A DNA stretch of 12,695 nucleotides from the NCBI GenBank assembly GCA_965370435.1, contig CBDUUP010000100.1, positions 1-12,695 on the forward strand, read 5' to 3'. This document shows, piece after piece, positions 6,489-12,695 of the stretch (within the stretch, counting starts at the first letter, position 1; each line of letters opens with the position of its first letter). The notes under the pieces are model-generated. The model ran no database searches and was not told where the DNA came from. It saw only the letters and a program-made list of their open reading frames with translations. A program made the translations under genes and the position numbers. Source of the stretch: CBDUUP01 sp965370435. Lineage in GTDB: Bacteria; Chloroflexota; Anaerolineae; Anaerolineales; UBA11579.

Positions 6489-6596
6489 GGTTTCTCTCCT
6501 TTACTTCTTATGAGTGGTTGCGTTCTTGAAAAAAGGTACATCGTTAGAGCGAACTTTGATTTGTATCTAACATAGAATTATTCCCCCAACACCATC

Positions 6597-7226
6597 TTAT
6601 TCTTGAGCAAGATTTTTAATCACTTTCCCCAAACGCTTTTGGGCCGCATTGCTCAGACTGGGTTTGCGCTCTTCCAAGAGCTTTCGGTAGGCGTCTCTCT
6701 GTGCTGGCTGGATGGCTTGCCACATGTCCTCGGCTCGTTTGGCGAAATCAACACTGCGGCATTCCTTTTGAAGCCGGAACAGATCGTCAAATAGATCGTT
6801 GTAGTATTGGTCCCCAGCTTTGCTCAGATTGATCAATGTTTTAACACCCCAAGCGTTCGTGATCACTGTGCCGGTCTCGATCAATTCTTTGATCCTTTCG
6901 CGATGCGGCCAGATGTCTTCGGGAACTTTTTCGGCGATGGTCGCGAGGGCGATCATGCTGCCCCAAACCATGCGGTTTGCTTTACTATCCAGCAGCTTGA
7001 TAAAAGTATCGGCGTATTTCGTAATCAGGTGCGGGGAAATATATCCAATTTCATAAAGCGCTTTAAGGCAATCGCTCTGGATGGATTTATTCTTATCTTG
7101 AAGGTAGCTGGCTATCTCTTCAATACCCTCATGGTTTTCTTCGTTCGCTAATAGGGCTGCCAGTTCCTGGTTTGGAACTTCATCTCTACGGCCTAAATGA
7201 TGAGCGATCTTTTCAATATAAGTCAT
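6597..7226 (-). CDS. HEAT/armadillo-like helical repeat protein
   Basis: A 209-residue, wholly helical, soluble protein. Residues about 30-160 show repeated paired helices of HEAT type: IEEIASYLQDKNKSIQSDCLKALYEIG (35-61), then KYADTFIKLLDSK with RMVWGSMIALATIAEKV, then IKELIETGTVITNAWGVKTLINL. Such proteins are scaffolds; no catalytic motif is visible. The C-terminal 40 residues are rich in Lys, Arg and Glu. I chose the ATG at 7226, which has GAGAG upstream, over an in-frame start at 7280 that would add 18 residues of poor coding character. A TGG-TATAAT promoter lies 76 bases upstream, so it is probably transcribed separately from tetR. Confidence 0.75.
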   Translation of the reverse strand: MTYIEKIAHHLGRRDEVPNQELAALLANEENHEGIEEIASYLQDKNKSIQSDCLKALYEIGYISPHLITKYADTFIKLLDSKANRMVWGSMIALATIAEKVPEDIWPHRERIKELIETGTVITNAWGVKTLINLSKAGDQYYNDLFDDLFRLQKECRSVDFAKRAEDMWQAIQPAQRDAYRKLLEERKPSLSNAAQKRLGKVIKNLAQE

Positions 7227-7301
7227 ACCTATCTCTCGTTTTCTACTATGCCAAAGATAGTGCAAATTAAGTTGACACAAAAGGAATACTACGATGAAAA
7301 A

Positions 7302-7310
7302 ATTATACCA
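7302..7310 (-). promoter_or_regulatory. Extended -10 promoter for the helical-repeat gene
   Basis: TGG-TATAAT on the minus strand (7310-7302) gives a start near 7295 and a leader of about 69 bases. No good -35 box is seen, which an extended -10 can tolerate. Confidence 0.45.
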
Positions 7311-7352
7311 GACGGGTAAAAAATTTCATTCACAGAATATTTCATTATTGCC

Positions 7353-7940
7353 TCATCCATCTTGGACCACTGCATAAACCCCATCCCCCACCAACTGCCA
7401 AAACATCTCATTCATCCGCTCGGGGGAATAGGGCATATCGTTATCCAGCCACCACGTCAGCATGTTGAGCAGGGAACCGGCCAGGTGGATAGTCAGGATC
7501 TCGATAGGGACAGTCAGCCGTTTTCCTTCACGCTCAGTTCGCTCAATGTGGGCGCGGACGTGGGTCGTCCAACCCTCCCGGATCGCTTCAAGCACGATGT
7601 CAATGCCCCGCCCGCCAATCATGGCTTTATACAGGTGATGCTGCCGCTGGGTGTGGCGGAACAAAACCAAGCTGGGGATCATCACATCCTGAGCGCCATC
7701 CTCGTCGCTGGGCGCGAAATGCGGCCCCAATTCATCTCGCAGCCCTTCCAAATTGCTCACCATAAGATCATCTTTGTCCAGAAAATGGGCGTAAAAAGTG
7801 GAGCGGCCCACATTAGCGCGGTCAATGATATTTTGCACCGTGATCTTGTCGTACCCTTTTTCGAGGATCAGGGCGATGAGGGCATCCTGCAAAAGCTGGC
7901 GGGTGCGCTGTATGCGCCGGTCTATTTTTTTACTTTCCAT
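7353..7940 (-). CDS. TetR/AcrR family transcriptional regulator
   Basis: A 195-residue one-component repressor. The N-terminal DNA-binding domain is clear: RRIQRTRQLLQDALIALILEKGYDKITVQNIIDRANVGRSTFYAHF (residues 8-53), with VGRSTFYAHF as the recognition helix region. The rest is a helical ligand-binding and dimerisation domain with a hydrophobic segment LTIHLAGSLLNMLTWWL (149-165), resembling the TetR_C_33 kind of C-terminus. I chose the ATG at 7940, preceded by GGAG with 8 bases of spacing, rather than a TTG at 7964. It is divergent from an MFS exporter gene and the intergenic dyad covers elements of both promoters, so it probably represses itself and the exporter until its ligand binds. 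The ligand is unknown. Confidence 0.92.
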   Translation of the reverse strand: MESKKIDRRIQRTRQLLQDALIALILEKGYDKITVQNIIDRANVGRSTFYAHFLDKDDLMVSNLEGLRDELGPHFAPSDEDGAQDVMIPSLVLFRHTQRQHHLYKAMIGGRGIDIVLEAIREGWTTHVRAHIERTEREGKRLTVPIEILTIHLAGSLLNMLTWWLDNDMPYSPERMNEMFWQLVGDGVYAVVQDG

Positions 7941-8009
7941 TTTGGCGGCTCCGTTTCGGTACAATTTCTCCGTTTTGTTCAGTACGGAACATTTTCGAAG
8001 GTTTAGTTG

Positions 8010-8038
8010 TTGACGGCTGTTTCTTCAGTCTATATAAT
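8010..8038 (+). promoter_or_regulatory. Sigma-70 promoter for the MFS exporter
   Basis: TTGACG (8010-8015), a 17-base spacer and TATAAT (8033-8038). Start near 8045, giving a leader of about 68 bases. Confidence 0.75.
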
Positions 8039-8059
8039 GATTTCGTACAATATGTTCAA
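8031..8059 (-). promoter_or_regulatory. Possible divergent tetR promoter
   Basis: On the minus strand, TTGAAC (8059-8054), a 17-base spacer and TATATA (8036-8031). Its -10 box overlaps the -10 of the MFS promoter and its -35 box falls inside the dyad operator. Match to consensus is moderate. Confidence 0.4.
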
Positions 8060-8076
8060 TAACTAACATAGTATAC
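8045..8076. promoter_or_regulatory. Dyad operator between tetR and the MFS gene
   Basis: An imperfect inverted repeat, GTAcAaTATGTT-8-AACATAgTaTAC, with 10 of 12 pairs matching. It covers the predicted start of the MFS transcript and the -35 box of the possible tetR promoter, as expected for a TetR-family site. GTACAAT recurs at 7959-7965, and a 14-base near-palindrome (GTTCAGTACGGAAC) lies at 7977-7990 close to tetR, which may be a second, weaker site. Confidence 0.6.
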
Positions 8077-8112
8077 ACTAAATCAACTAGAAGTCAAACG
8101 AAGGAGAACCAA

Positions 8113-9498
8113 ATGTCCCATGCAGCTGCAACTACCAATAGTCCCAACGGAAATAAGATCCACTCGCTGCTGGATATGCTCAAGAGGCGCAATTTCCGGC
8201 TGCTCTGGATCGGCGAAGCTATCTCGCTGCTGGGCGACCAATTCACCCTGATCGCCCTTCCCTGGCTGGCGCTGCAACTGACCGGCGACGCCCTGGCTAT
8301 GGGGACTGTGCTGGCGTTGGCGGGCATCCCCCGCGCCTTGTTCATGCTGGTCGGCGGCGCGCTGACCGACCGTTTCTCGCCCCGTGCCGTCATGCTGGTC
8401 TCAAACATCCTACGCCTGGTTTTCGTGGTTGTTTTTGCAACTTTGATCCTGTCCGGCTCTATCCAAATGTGGATGGTATATATCTTTGCGCTGGCCTTTG
8501 GGACCGCCGATGCCTTCTTCTTCCCAGCGCAGCGAGCCATTGTGCCTCAGCTTGTATCCAAAGAGCGCCTGCAGACCGGGAACGCCATTATCCAGGGTAC
8601 CGCGCGTCTGAGCATGTTCGCCGGGCCGATGCTGGCAGGTGTGTTAATTGCTCTGCTGGCCGGGAGTGGTTCGCAATCTGCCATCGCCGGAGAGACGGCG
8701 CCGGACATCCGCGGGCTAGGCATCGCTTTCGGTATCGACGCCCTCACCTTCTTGTTATCCGCCATCACCCTGTGGATGATGACCCTCCGCAAGCCTGAGG
8801 GAGAGGAAACAGAGGCCGGTCAAAATGAGAGCGTCCTGGCGTCCATCTGGGAAGGGCTGGTCAATATGTGGAACGATGCGCCGCTCCGAGGATTCTTTGT
8901 CATCGTCTTCGCCGTCCATCTCTTCGCCACCGGGCCGGTGATCGTCGGCATTCCCGTGCTGGCCGATATTCGTTTCGCTGAAGGCGCGGCCGCGTTCGGC
9001 GTCATTATGTCCGCTTTTGGCGGCGGGAATTTCCTGGGAATTCTGCTGGCGGGCGCGCTGCCAAAACCAACCCCACAGCGGCTGGGCGTCGTGTTGCTGC
9101 TGGTTGTCGGCTCCATTGGGTTTGGGCTGGCGGGGTTGGGTTTTGCTCCGTCAACGGCTGTTGCCGCCCTGACCGCGCTGGCAATAGGCATCGCTGAAGG
9201 GTATATCATGATCATGTTCACTACCTGGCTGCAAAACCGCACCCCGCTGCGCATGTTGGGGCGCATGATGAGCCTGTTGACTTTTGCCTCCGTCGGTCTG
9301 ATCCCCATTTCGACAGCTTTGTCTGGGGCGCTGATTGAACTGAACTCCACCGGGTTATTCGTGGGAGCGGGAGCGTTGATGGTTCTCACTGTCGCCATCG
9401 CCGCCCACAATCCGGAAACTCGCTCTATGGGTGTAGGCTTGAAAACAGAGAACCAACCCTTGGCGAAAAAATCACTTTGGGAACAATATCACGGGTAA
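8113..9498 (+). CDS. MFS transporter, probable drug/metabolite exporter
   Basis: A 461-residue major facilitator of the 12-segment MFS_3 (EntS/macrolide-efflux-like) type. The motif-A loop GGALTDRFSPR (81-91) lies between the second and third segments, and FRLLWIGEAISLLGDQFTLIALPWLAL (28-54) is the typical first segment with Gly-Asp-Gln. The central cytoplasmic loop is near residues 225-250 (LRKPEGEETEAGQNES) and the second six-segment half follows. A clear AGGAGA lies 7 bases before the ATG. It is driven by a strong promoter facing away from the TetR gene, which suggests ligand-induced efflux. Export of an antibiotic or toxic metabolite is inferred from family and context; the substrate cannot be told. 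Confidence 0.93.
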   Translation: MSHAAATTNSPNGNKIHSLLDMLKRRNFRLLWIGEAISLLGDQFTLIALPWLALQLTGDALAMGTVLALAGIPRALFMLVGGALTDRFSPRAVMLVSNILRLVFVVVFATLILSGSIQMWMVYIFALAFGTADAFFFPAQRAIVPQLVSKERLQTGNAIIQGTARLSMFAGPMLAGVLIALLAGSGSQSAIAGETAPDIRGLGIAFGIDALTFLLSAITLWMMTLRKPEGEETEAGQNESVLASIWEGLVNMWNDAPLRGFFVIVFAVHLFATGPVIVGIPVLADIRFAEGAAAFGVIMSAFGGGNFLGILLAGALPKPTPQRLGVVLLLVVGSIGFGLAGLGFAPSTAVAALTALAIGIAEGYIMIMFTTWLQNRTPLRMLGRMMSLLTFASVGLIPISTALSGALIELNSTGLFVGAGALMVLTVAIAAHNPETRSMGVGLKTENQPLAKKSLWEQYHG

Positions 9499-9570
9499 TG
9501 CGAGGCGTTCAATAGTATTCAGCAAAGTTATTGATTTCTGCTTTTCCACCTGTTCAAAGCGAATAGATGA

Positions 9571-9605
9571 GAAGAACGCTGGAGGATGATCTCCAGCGGT
9601 TCTTC
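9571..9605 (+). terminator. Hairpin after the MFS gene, possible terminator
   Basis: A 14-bp stem with one bulged G (9571-9584 with 9591-9605) and a 6-base loop, located 73 bases after the MFS stop and 67 bases before the end of the convergent Cys-rich gene. No clear T-run follows on either strand. The rest of 9499-9671 shows nothing else. Confidence 0.4.
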
Positions 9606-9671
9606 TAAATCCTGTATCCATACGGTGACAAACTCTGAATCACACCCTTCAGGGTTGGGCATCCACCCAAA

Positions 9672-10379
9672 CTATCTCCTGGATTTCAATGTTTCTCTGC
9701 AATCCTCGATGAGCCAATCAACCTGTTTTTTGTTATTTTTCGTGGTCTTATCTTTGTGGCTGCGAAGAATTTCGAAGACTTCTCTCGCCACCTCCTGCGA
9801 CTCCTTTACCACTTCGCGGAGGACGAAGTAAATGAGGGATGCGGATTGGTTCAGATAGTCATCATCCCCGTCCATTTTGGAGATTCGAATGAGGGCCTTG
9901 AGCAGCGCAAGGGCGGCAAATTCGATATCGTGGCCCAGGAATTGCCCTCCCTGGAGAAAGTTCGCCGCCCCGTAAATGCCCTTTCCTTTGGAAGTGAGCA
10001 GGGTTTTGACCCGGGACTCGGCCTCTGCCCGAAACTTATCTTCCGCCGATTTGATCTTCGCTAGAGCATTTTTGGCTCTCTTTTCCCCTTTTTCATCAGT
10101 CAATCGGGTTAGGTAAATTTCATCCTCCGTGCCGTTGACCAAGAATTCATAGGAGAAGGACCAATTATAGTACGTGCCGCATTTGGAACATTGCTTGAGG
10201 CATGAATGGGATTGAGATGTTCGGTCGTTATAGAATGGCGCGCCAACGATTTCCAATTTGCTCTCCGCCCTGGGCAAGTCGCTGCTCATGAGTTCCCCTC
10301 CTTTCCAGAAAGCCTCCGAGCGTTCGGGGATGTTGATGCATATGGAGCATTTTTGATGGCGGTTTGCTTTCTTTGACAT
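9672..10379 (-). CDS. Uncharacterised Cys-rich (putative zinc-binding) protein downstream of fluC
   Basis: A 235-residue soluble protein I cannot name. Near the N-terminus are CSIC (Cys11, Cys14) and CLKQCSKC (Cys60, Cys64, Cys67), which could bind zinc. After the second cluster comes GTYYNWSFSYEFLVNGTEDEIYLTRL (68-93), then a charged coiled-coil-like helix (about 95-128) and a helical C-terminal part (about 150-235: IEFAALALLKALIRI, LIYFVLREVVKESQEVAREVFEIL). There are no membrane segments. The gene starts 15 bases after the fluC stop on the same strand, so it is likely in the fluoride-riboswitch operon. The ribosome-binding site is weak. A role in fluoride response is only suggested by position; it could equally be an unrelated rider. 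Confidence 0.7.
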   Translation of the reverse strand: MSKKANRHQKCSICINIPERSEAFWKGGELMSSDLPRAESKLEIVGAPFYNDRTSQSHSCLKQCSKCGTYYNWSFSYEFLVNGTEDEIYLTRLTDEKGEKRAKNALAKIKSAEDKFRAEAESRVKTLLTSKGKGIYGAANFLQGGQFLGHDIEFAALALLKALIRISKMDGDDDYLNQSASLIYFVLREVVKESQEVAREVFEILRSHKDKTTKNNKKQVDWLIEDCRETLKSRR

Positions 10380-10394
10380 ACGTCAGTCCAACTC

Positions 10395-10778
10395 TCATTT
10401 CCAGATGAATACGCCAAGAACACGCCCCAGCCACACCGCCCCCAGGCCTAACCCGAGATGTAATCCCACATTCACCAAAGAGAGCTGGCTGTTGCCATCC
10501 ATCATCAGGTTCACGGATTCATTCCCAAAAGTGGAGTAGGTGGTAAAAGCGCCCAACAAACCGATGAAGACAAATGAACGGGTTTCGGGGGAGAGAACGC
10601 CCTGGGATTCGGCTGCTTGAGATAACACACCGATCAGAAAGCAGCCCAGAATGTTGACGGCCAACGTTCCATAAGGAAAGGAGTTAGTCTTGGCCCAATT
10701 TTGGAACAAGCCCCCCACGATATGTCGTAATAATGCTCCCGCGAAACCACCCAAACCAATAAGCAACAACTTATACAT
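10395..10778 (-). CDS. crcB: Fluoride channel FluC (CrcB)
   Basis: A 127-residue, four-segment membrane protein of the Fluc/CrcB family, which works as a dual-topology dimer and lets fluoride leave the cytoplasm. Diagnostic features (numbered from ATG 10778): GGFAGALLRH (10-19), the pore Asn in VNILG (41-45, Asn42), and GAFTTYSTF (76-84), the central motif holding the sodium site and the two aromatic residues of the fluoride path (Tyr81 and Phe84; the first is often Phe). I chose the ATG at 10778 over the one at 10817 because the latter lies inside the riboswitch aptamer and has no ribosome-binding site, whereas AGGAGT lies 10 bases before 10778. A single gene in the window, so probably a homodimer. 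Confidence 0.93.
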   Translation of the reverse strand: MYKLLLIGLGGFAGALLRHIVGGLFQNWAKTNSFPYGTLAVNILGCFLIGVLSQAAESQGVLSPETRSFVFIGLLGAFTTYSTFGNESVNLMMDGNSQLSLVNVGLHLGLGLGAVWLGRVLGVFIWK

Positions 10779-10787
10779 AAATGCAGT

Positions 10788-10815
10788 GACTCCTAGTCTG
10801 AATTTACCAGGAGTC
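10788..10815 (-). promoter_or_regulatory. Anti-SD hairpin: expression platform of the fluoride riboswitch
   Basis: On the minus strand, GACTCCT (10815-10809) can pair perfectly with AGGAGTC (10794-10788), and the latter contains the fluC ribosome-binding site. GACTCC is also the 3' strand of the aptamer pseudoknot, so the two pairings exclude each other. No T-run follows, which favours control of translation over termination. Confidence 0.7.
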
Positions 10816-10852
10816 ATCAGCGCAATGGCGGTTATCGGTGGACTCCATCACC
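10807..10852 (-). ncRNA. Fluoride riboswitch (crcB motif) aptamer
   Basis: The minus-strand sequence matches the crcB motif: P1 GGTG (10852-10849) with CACC (10840-10837); P1 loop containing GGAGTC (10846-10841), which pairs as a pseudoknot with GACTCC (10815-10810); the conserved GATAACCGC segment; a short P3 CGC (10830-10828) with GCG (10823-10821); and the conserved CTGATGACTCCT 3' end. It lies directly upstream of fluC, its classic position. Recognition is from the conserved residues by eye; a covariance-model search was not run. Confidence 0.92.
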
Positions 10853-10866
10853 ATTTAATTCGCACG

Positions 10867-10895
10867 ATTATATCATGCCAAAATAGCCCGTCCAA
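10867..10895 (-). promoter_or_regulatory. Promoter of the riboswitch-fluC operon
   Basis: On the minus strand, TTGGAC (10895-10890), a 17-base spacer ending TGA, and TATAAT (10872-10867), an extended -10. The predicted start near 10860 lies 8 bases before the aptamer. Confidence 0.68.
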
Positions 10896-10967
10896 AGGTG
10901 CGCTCGGCGGCGTGTACGTCCATCTTTTATCACCGTTCTTTGCTGCCGTCCATACTTTGCTTAAACG

Positions 10968-10997
10968 AAAACCAGCCGAGCATAAAAGCCCGGCTGG
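10968..10997 (-). terminator. Rho-independent terminator of the DEAD-box gene
   Basis: On the minus strand, a 10-bp stem with one G-T pair (10997-10988 with 10981-10972), loop TTTTAT and then TTTT (10971-10968). It lies 20 bases after the helicase stop codon. Confidence 0.85.
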
Positions 10998-11017
10998 CAT
11001 AAGGTCGGGGGGTTCGG

Positions 11018-12238
11018 TTACCTCTGCCGCGCCCGTTGTTTTCGGCGAGCAGGCGAGGAACCGTTGTTGCGGCGGGGTTTTGGTTTCCGGGGCGTGTGAG
11101 TGTATTCCGGCTTGGGTACGTCGTAATCAAAATCTGCCAGCGTTTTCCGGGGCAGTTTTTGCTTCATGATCCTCTCAATTCTTTTCACGATCTGGAAATC
11201 GTCCTTGGTGGTCAAGGTGAAGGCTTCCCCGGTTCGCTTGGCCCTCCCGGTGCGCCCGATCCGGTGAATGTAAGCGTCGGCGGTGTCAGGCATATCGAAA
11301 TTGATGACGTGAGAAATGCCTTCAATATCCAGGCCGCGGGCCGCAATGTCCGTCGCCACCATGATCTGGTAGGTGCCTTTTTTGAATCCCTTGAGGGCGG
11401 CGCGGCGTTGGCCCTGAGTGCGGTTCCCGTGTAAGCTGGTAACCTTGTACCCGGTGCGCCCTAATTGTTGGGCCAACCGCTTGGCGCGGTGTTTCGTTCG
11501 GGTGAAGATCAACACCGAATTGGTTTCCGTTTGCTCGAGCAGCTTGACCAGCAGCCCTCTTTTCAGGTGCTGTTTCACCGGATAAAGGGTATGGGATACG
11601 GTGTGAGCGGGACGGGCGATCCCAATGGCGATCCGCTTGGGTTTGTGCAGGGTCTGGGCTGCAAGGCGCTCAATCTCTTTGGGGAAAGTGGCGGAGAATA
11701 ACATGGTTTGCCGGCGCTTGGGGACGTGCTGGAGGATACGTTTAATATCCGGCAAGAAGCCCATATCCAGCATCCGGTCGGCTTCATCTAGCACCAACAC
11801 TTCCACCTCCCCCAGTTTGGCATGTTTATTTTGGATATGATCCAGCAGCCGCCCAGGGCAGGCCACCACAATTTCCACCCCGCGGCGCAGGGCCTCAATT
11901 TGGGGCGTTGGGCCAACGCCGCCGTAAATGGCGATGCTGCGAAGGTTGGTCTTCCCCTTCAGGCTGTTTATGGCCTGGTGAATTTGGGCGGCCAGCTCGC
12001 GGGTTGGGGTGACGATCAAGGCTCGGGTTTTATTGCGCGGGCCTTTGAGCAGTTTGTGTAGAATGGGCAGAACAAAGGCCGCCGTCTTGCCGGTGCCCGT
12101 CTGGGCCGTGCCGACCAGGTCATGCCCGGCCAGGGCGAGAGGGATAGCCGATATCTGGATCGGGGTTGGTTTGTGAAATCCTACTCGCTTGATCCCTGCA
12201 TTTAAACGGGAATCCAGATTGAACTGATTGAAGTTCAT
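11018..12238 (-). CDS. DEAD-box RNA helicase, RhlE type
   Basis: A 406-residue ATP-dependent RNA helicase that unwinds short duplexes in ribosome assembly, RNA decay or cold response. All motifs are in order: Q motif with GFHKPTPIQ (20-28), Walker A AQTGTGKT (45-52), PTRELA (78-83), GG (106-107), CPGR (127-130; the usual Thr is Cys), DEAD (151-154), SAT (182-184), LHGNRTQGQR (269-278), TDIAARGLD (296-304) and HRIGRTGR (325-332). The tail (about 375-406, TPRKPKPRRNNGSS...RRKQRARQR) is strongly basic and probably binds RNA. Length and short tail fit RhlE-like helicases. The start MNFNQFNLD is typical; AAGGA lies 13 bases upstream, rather far. It is a lone gene with its own terminator, and a long promoter-bearing leader region lies upstream. 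Confidence 0.95.
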   Translation of the reverse strand: MNFNQFNLDSRLNAGIKRVGFHKPTPIQISAIPLALAGHDLVGTAQTGTGKTAAFVLPILHKLLKGPRNKTRALIVTPTRELAAQIHQAINSLKGKTNLRSIAIYGGVGPTPQIEALRRGVEIVVACPGRLLDHIQNKHAKLGEVEVLVLDEADRMLDMGFLPDIKRILQHVPKRRQTMLFSATFPKEIERLAAQTLHKPKRIAIGIARPAHTVSHTLYPVKQHLKRGLLVKLLEQTETNSVLIFTRTKHRAKRLAQQLGRTGYKVTSLHGNRTQGQRRAALKGFKKGTYQIMVATDIAARGLDIEGISHVINFDMPDTADAYIHRIGRTGRAKRTGEAFTLTTKDDFQIVKRIERIMKQKLPRKTLADFDYDVPKPEYTHTPRKPKPRRNNGSSPARRKQRARQR

Positions 12239-12346
12239 AAAAACATTAATCCTTATATTCAGAAGTCAAGCGGTGTCAGGGGGATTCGAGCGGCGCTCAA
12301 AGATAACAGCGGCAACGACTGCTGGGAAGTTAGTTAAACGGGGCTA

Positions 12347-12375
12347 ACAATAACCGATAGCGGTGAACTTGTCAA
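12347..12375 (-). promoter_or_regulatory. Proximal promoter of the DEAD-box gene
   Basis: On the minus strand, TTGACA (12375-12370), a 17-base spacer and TATTGT (12352-12347). Start near 12340, leaving a leader of about 100 bases before the helicase ATG. Confidence 0.65.
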
Positions 12376-12630
12376 GCAGCCCAAAACTGCCAACGACAGT
12401 GTGTAATTGTTTGTTGTAGGTGTTGTTGTTTAGGGAGCCATGCTTTTTGTGTTTTTTCGGTGTTTTTTTCGCGCTTGGTAGAGAGGGATGCGCTGTTGTG
12501 GGTGTTGTGGTGGTTGTAGGTGCGAGGTGTTTTTTATGGGACGCTGATTGTCGCTTCGCTAGGGCGGATTGTAAGTGATTTTTTAAGGAGCTGGCGGGGA
12601 GAATAGGGAAGGGATACCCCGACGGAGGGA
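12376..12630 (-). other. C/A-rich, G-poor leader region upstream of the DEAD-box gene
   Basis: There is no convincing gene in 12239-12695. Read on the minus strand, about 12390-12550 is very rich in C and A, with runs such as CAACAACACC, CACCACAACACCC and CACCGAAAAAACAC, and poor in G. It would form a largely unstructured RNA. It lies between two promoters and would be transcribed into the helicase leader from the distal one. Confidence 0.5.
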
Positions 12631-12659
12631 ATTGTAGCACATTTGTTCTGTTTTGTCAA
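12631..12659 (-). promoter_or_regulatory. Distal consensus promoter upstream of the DEAD-box gene
   Basis: On the minus strand, TTGACA (12659-12654), a 17-base spacer and TACAAT (12636-12631). Start near 12624. With no terminator seen before 12238, its transcript would carry a leader of about 386 bases, or it could make a separate small RNA. Confidence 0.65.
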
Positions 12660-12695
12660 GGTCTAGAAAACGACGTGTGCACGCAAATGTTGTCA

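Noticed and set aside
8820..9410. 196-codon ORF opposite the MFS gene
   Set aside because: It is a shadow of the MFS coding sequence, with Met/Pro/Ala/Ser-rich composition and no initiation signals.
10779..10817. Upstream ATG at 10817 as the start of fluC
   Set aside because: It is part of the conserved GATGACTCC end of the fluoride aptamer and has no ribosome-binding site; the added 13 residues do not resemble Fluc N-termini.
12344..12640. A 98-codon minus-strand ORF rich in Thr, Lys and Pro
   Set aside because: It is a low-complexity product of the C/A-rich stretch, its GTG start lies next to the distal -10 box, it has no ribosome-binding site and its C-terminus runs through the proximal promoter.

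Overview
The window is a stretch of bacterial chromosome with mostly mid-GC coding DNA and AT-rich gaps. Gene content and protein style (stand-alone E2-like acyltransferase, Fic protein with a C-terminal winged helix, tandem ABC-2 permeases, crotonyl-CoA carboxylase/reductase-like enzyme) suggest a Chloroflexota bacterium, perhaps Anaerolineae. This is inferred from protein character only; no rRNA or other marker is present. No CRISPR array, transposase, tRNA or phage gene was seen.

Layout: (1) 1-1242, plus strand: the end of an ABC exporter operon with two nearly duplicate ABC-2 permeases, closed by a strong intrinsic terminator. (2) 1282-3960, minus strand: a two-gene operon of a crotonyl-CoA carboxylase/reductase homologue followed by an acyl-CoA dehydrogenase. 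It has a near-consensus promoter with an overlapping dyad about 210 bases upstream, and a leader holding a hairpin and a possible 30-codon ORF. Both enzymes carry substitutions at catalytic positions. (3) 4089-5214, plus: a class II Fic protein with its own inhibitory helix and a C-terminal winged helix, apparently expressed as a leaderless mRNA from a promoter preceded by three 11-bp repeats. (4) 5309-7310, minus: an E2-catalytic-domain protein, a YdhR-like small protein and a helical-repeat protein. (5) 7353-9605: a TetR-family repressor divergent from an MFS exporter, with overlapping promoters and one dyad operator between them. (6) 9672-10895, minus: a fluoride riboswitch, the fluoride channel gene fluC/crcB, and an uncharacterised Cys-rich protein 15 bases behind it. 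(7) 10968-12695, minus: an RhlE-type DEAD-box RNA helicase with a terminator, and upstream a 457-base non-coding region with two consensus promoters and a markedly C/A-rich leader.

The strongest points are the fluoride riboswitch, whose pseudoknot strand can instead pair with the fluC ribosome-binding site, with an unknown protein as a possible second regulon member; the active-site replacements in the Ccr/acyl-CoA dehydrogenase pair; and the leaderless, repeat-flanked fic gene. I did not find a clearly new multi-gene system.
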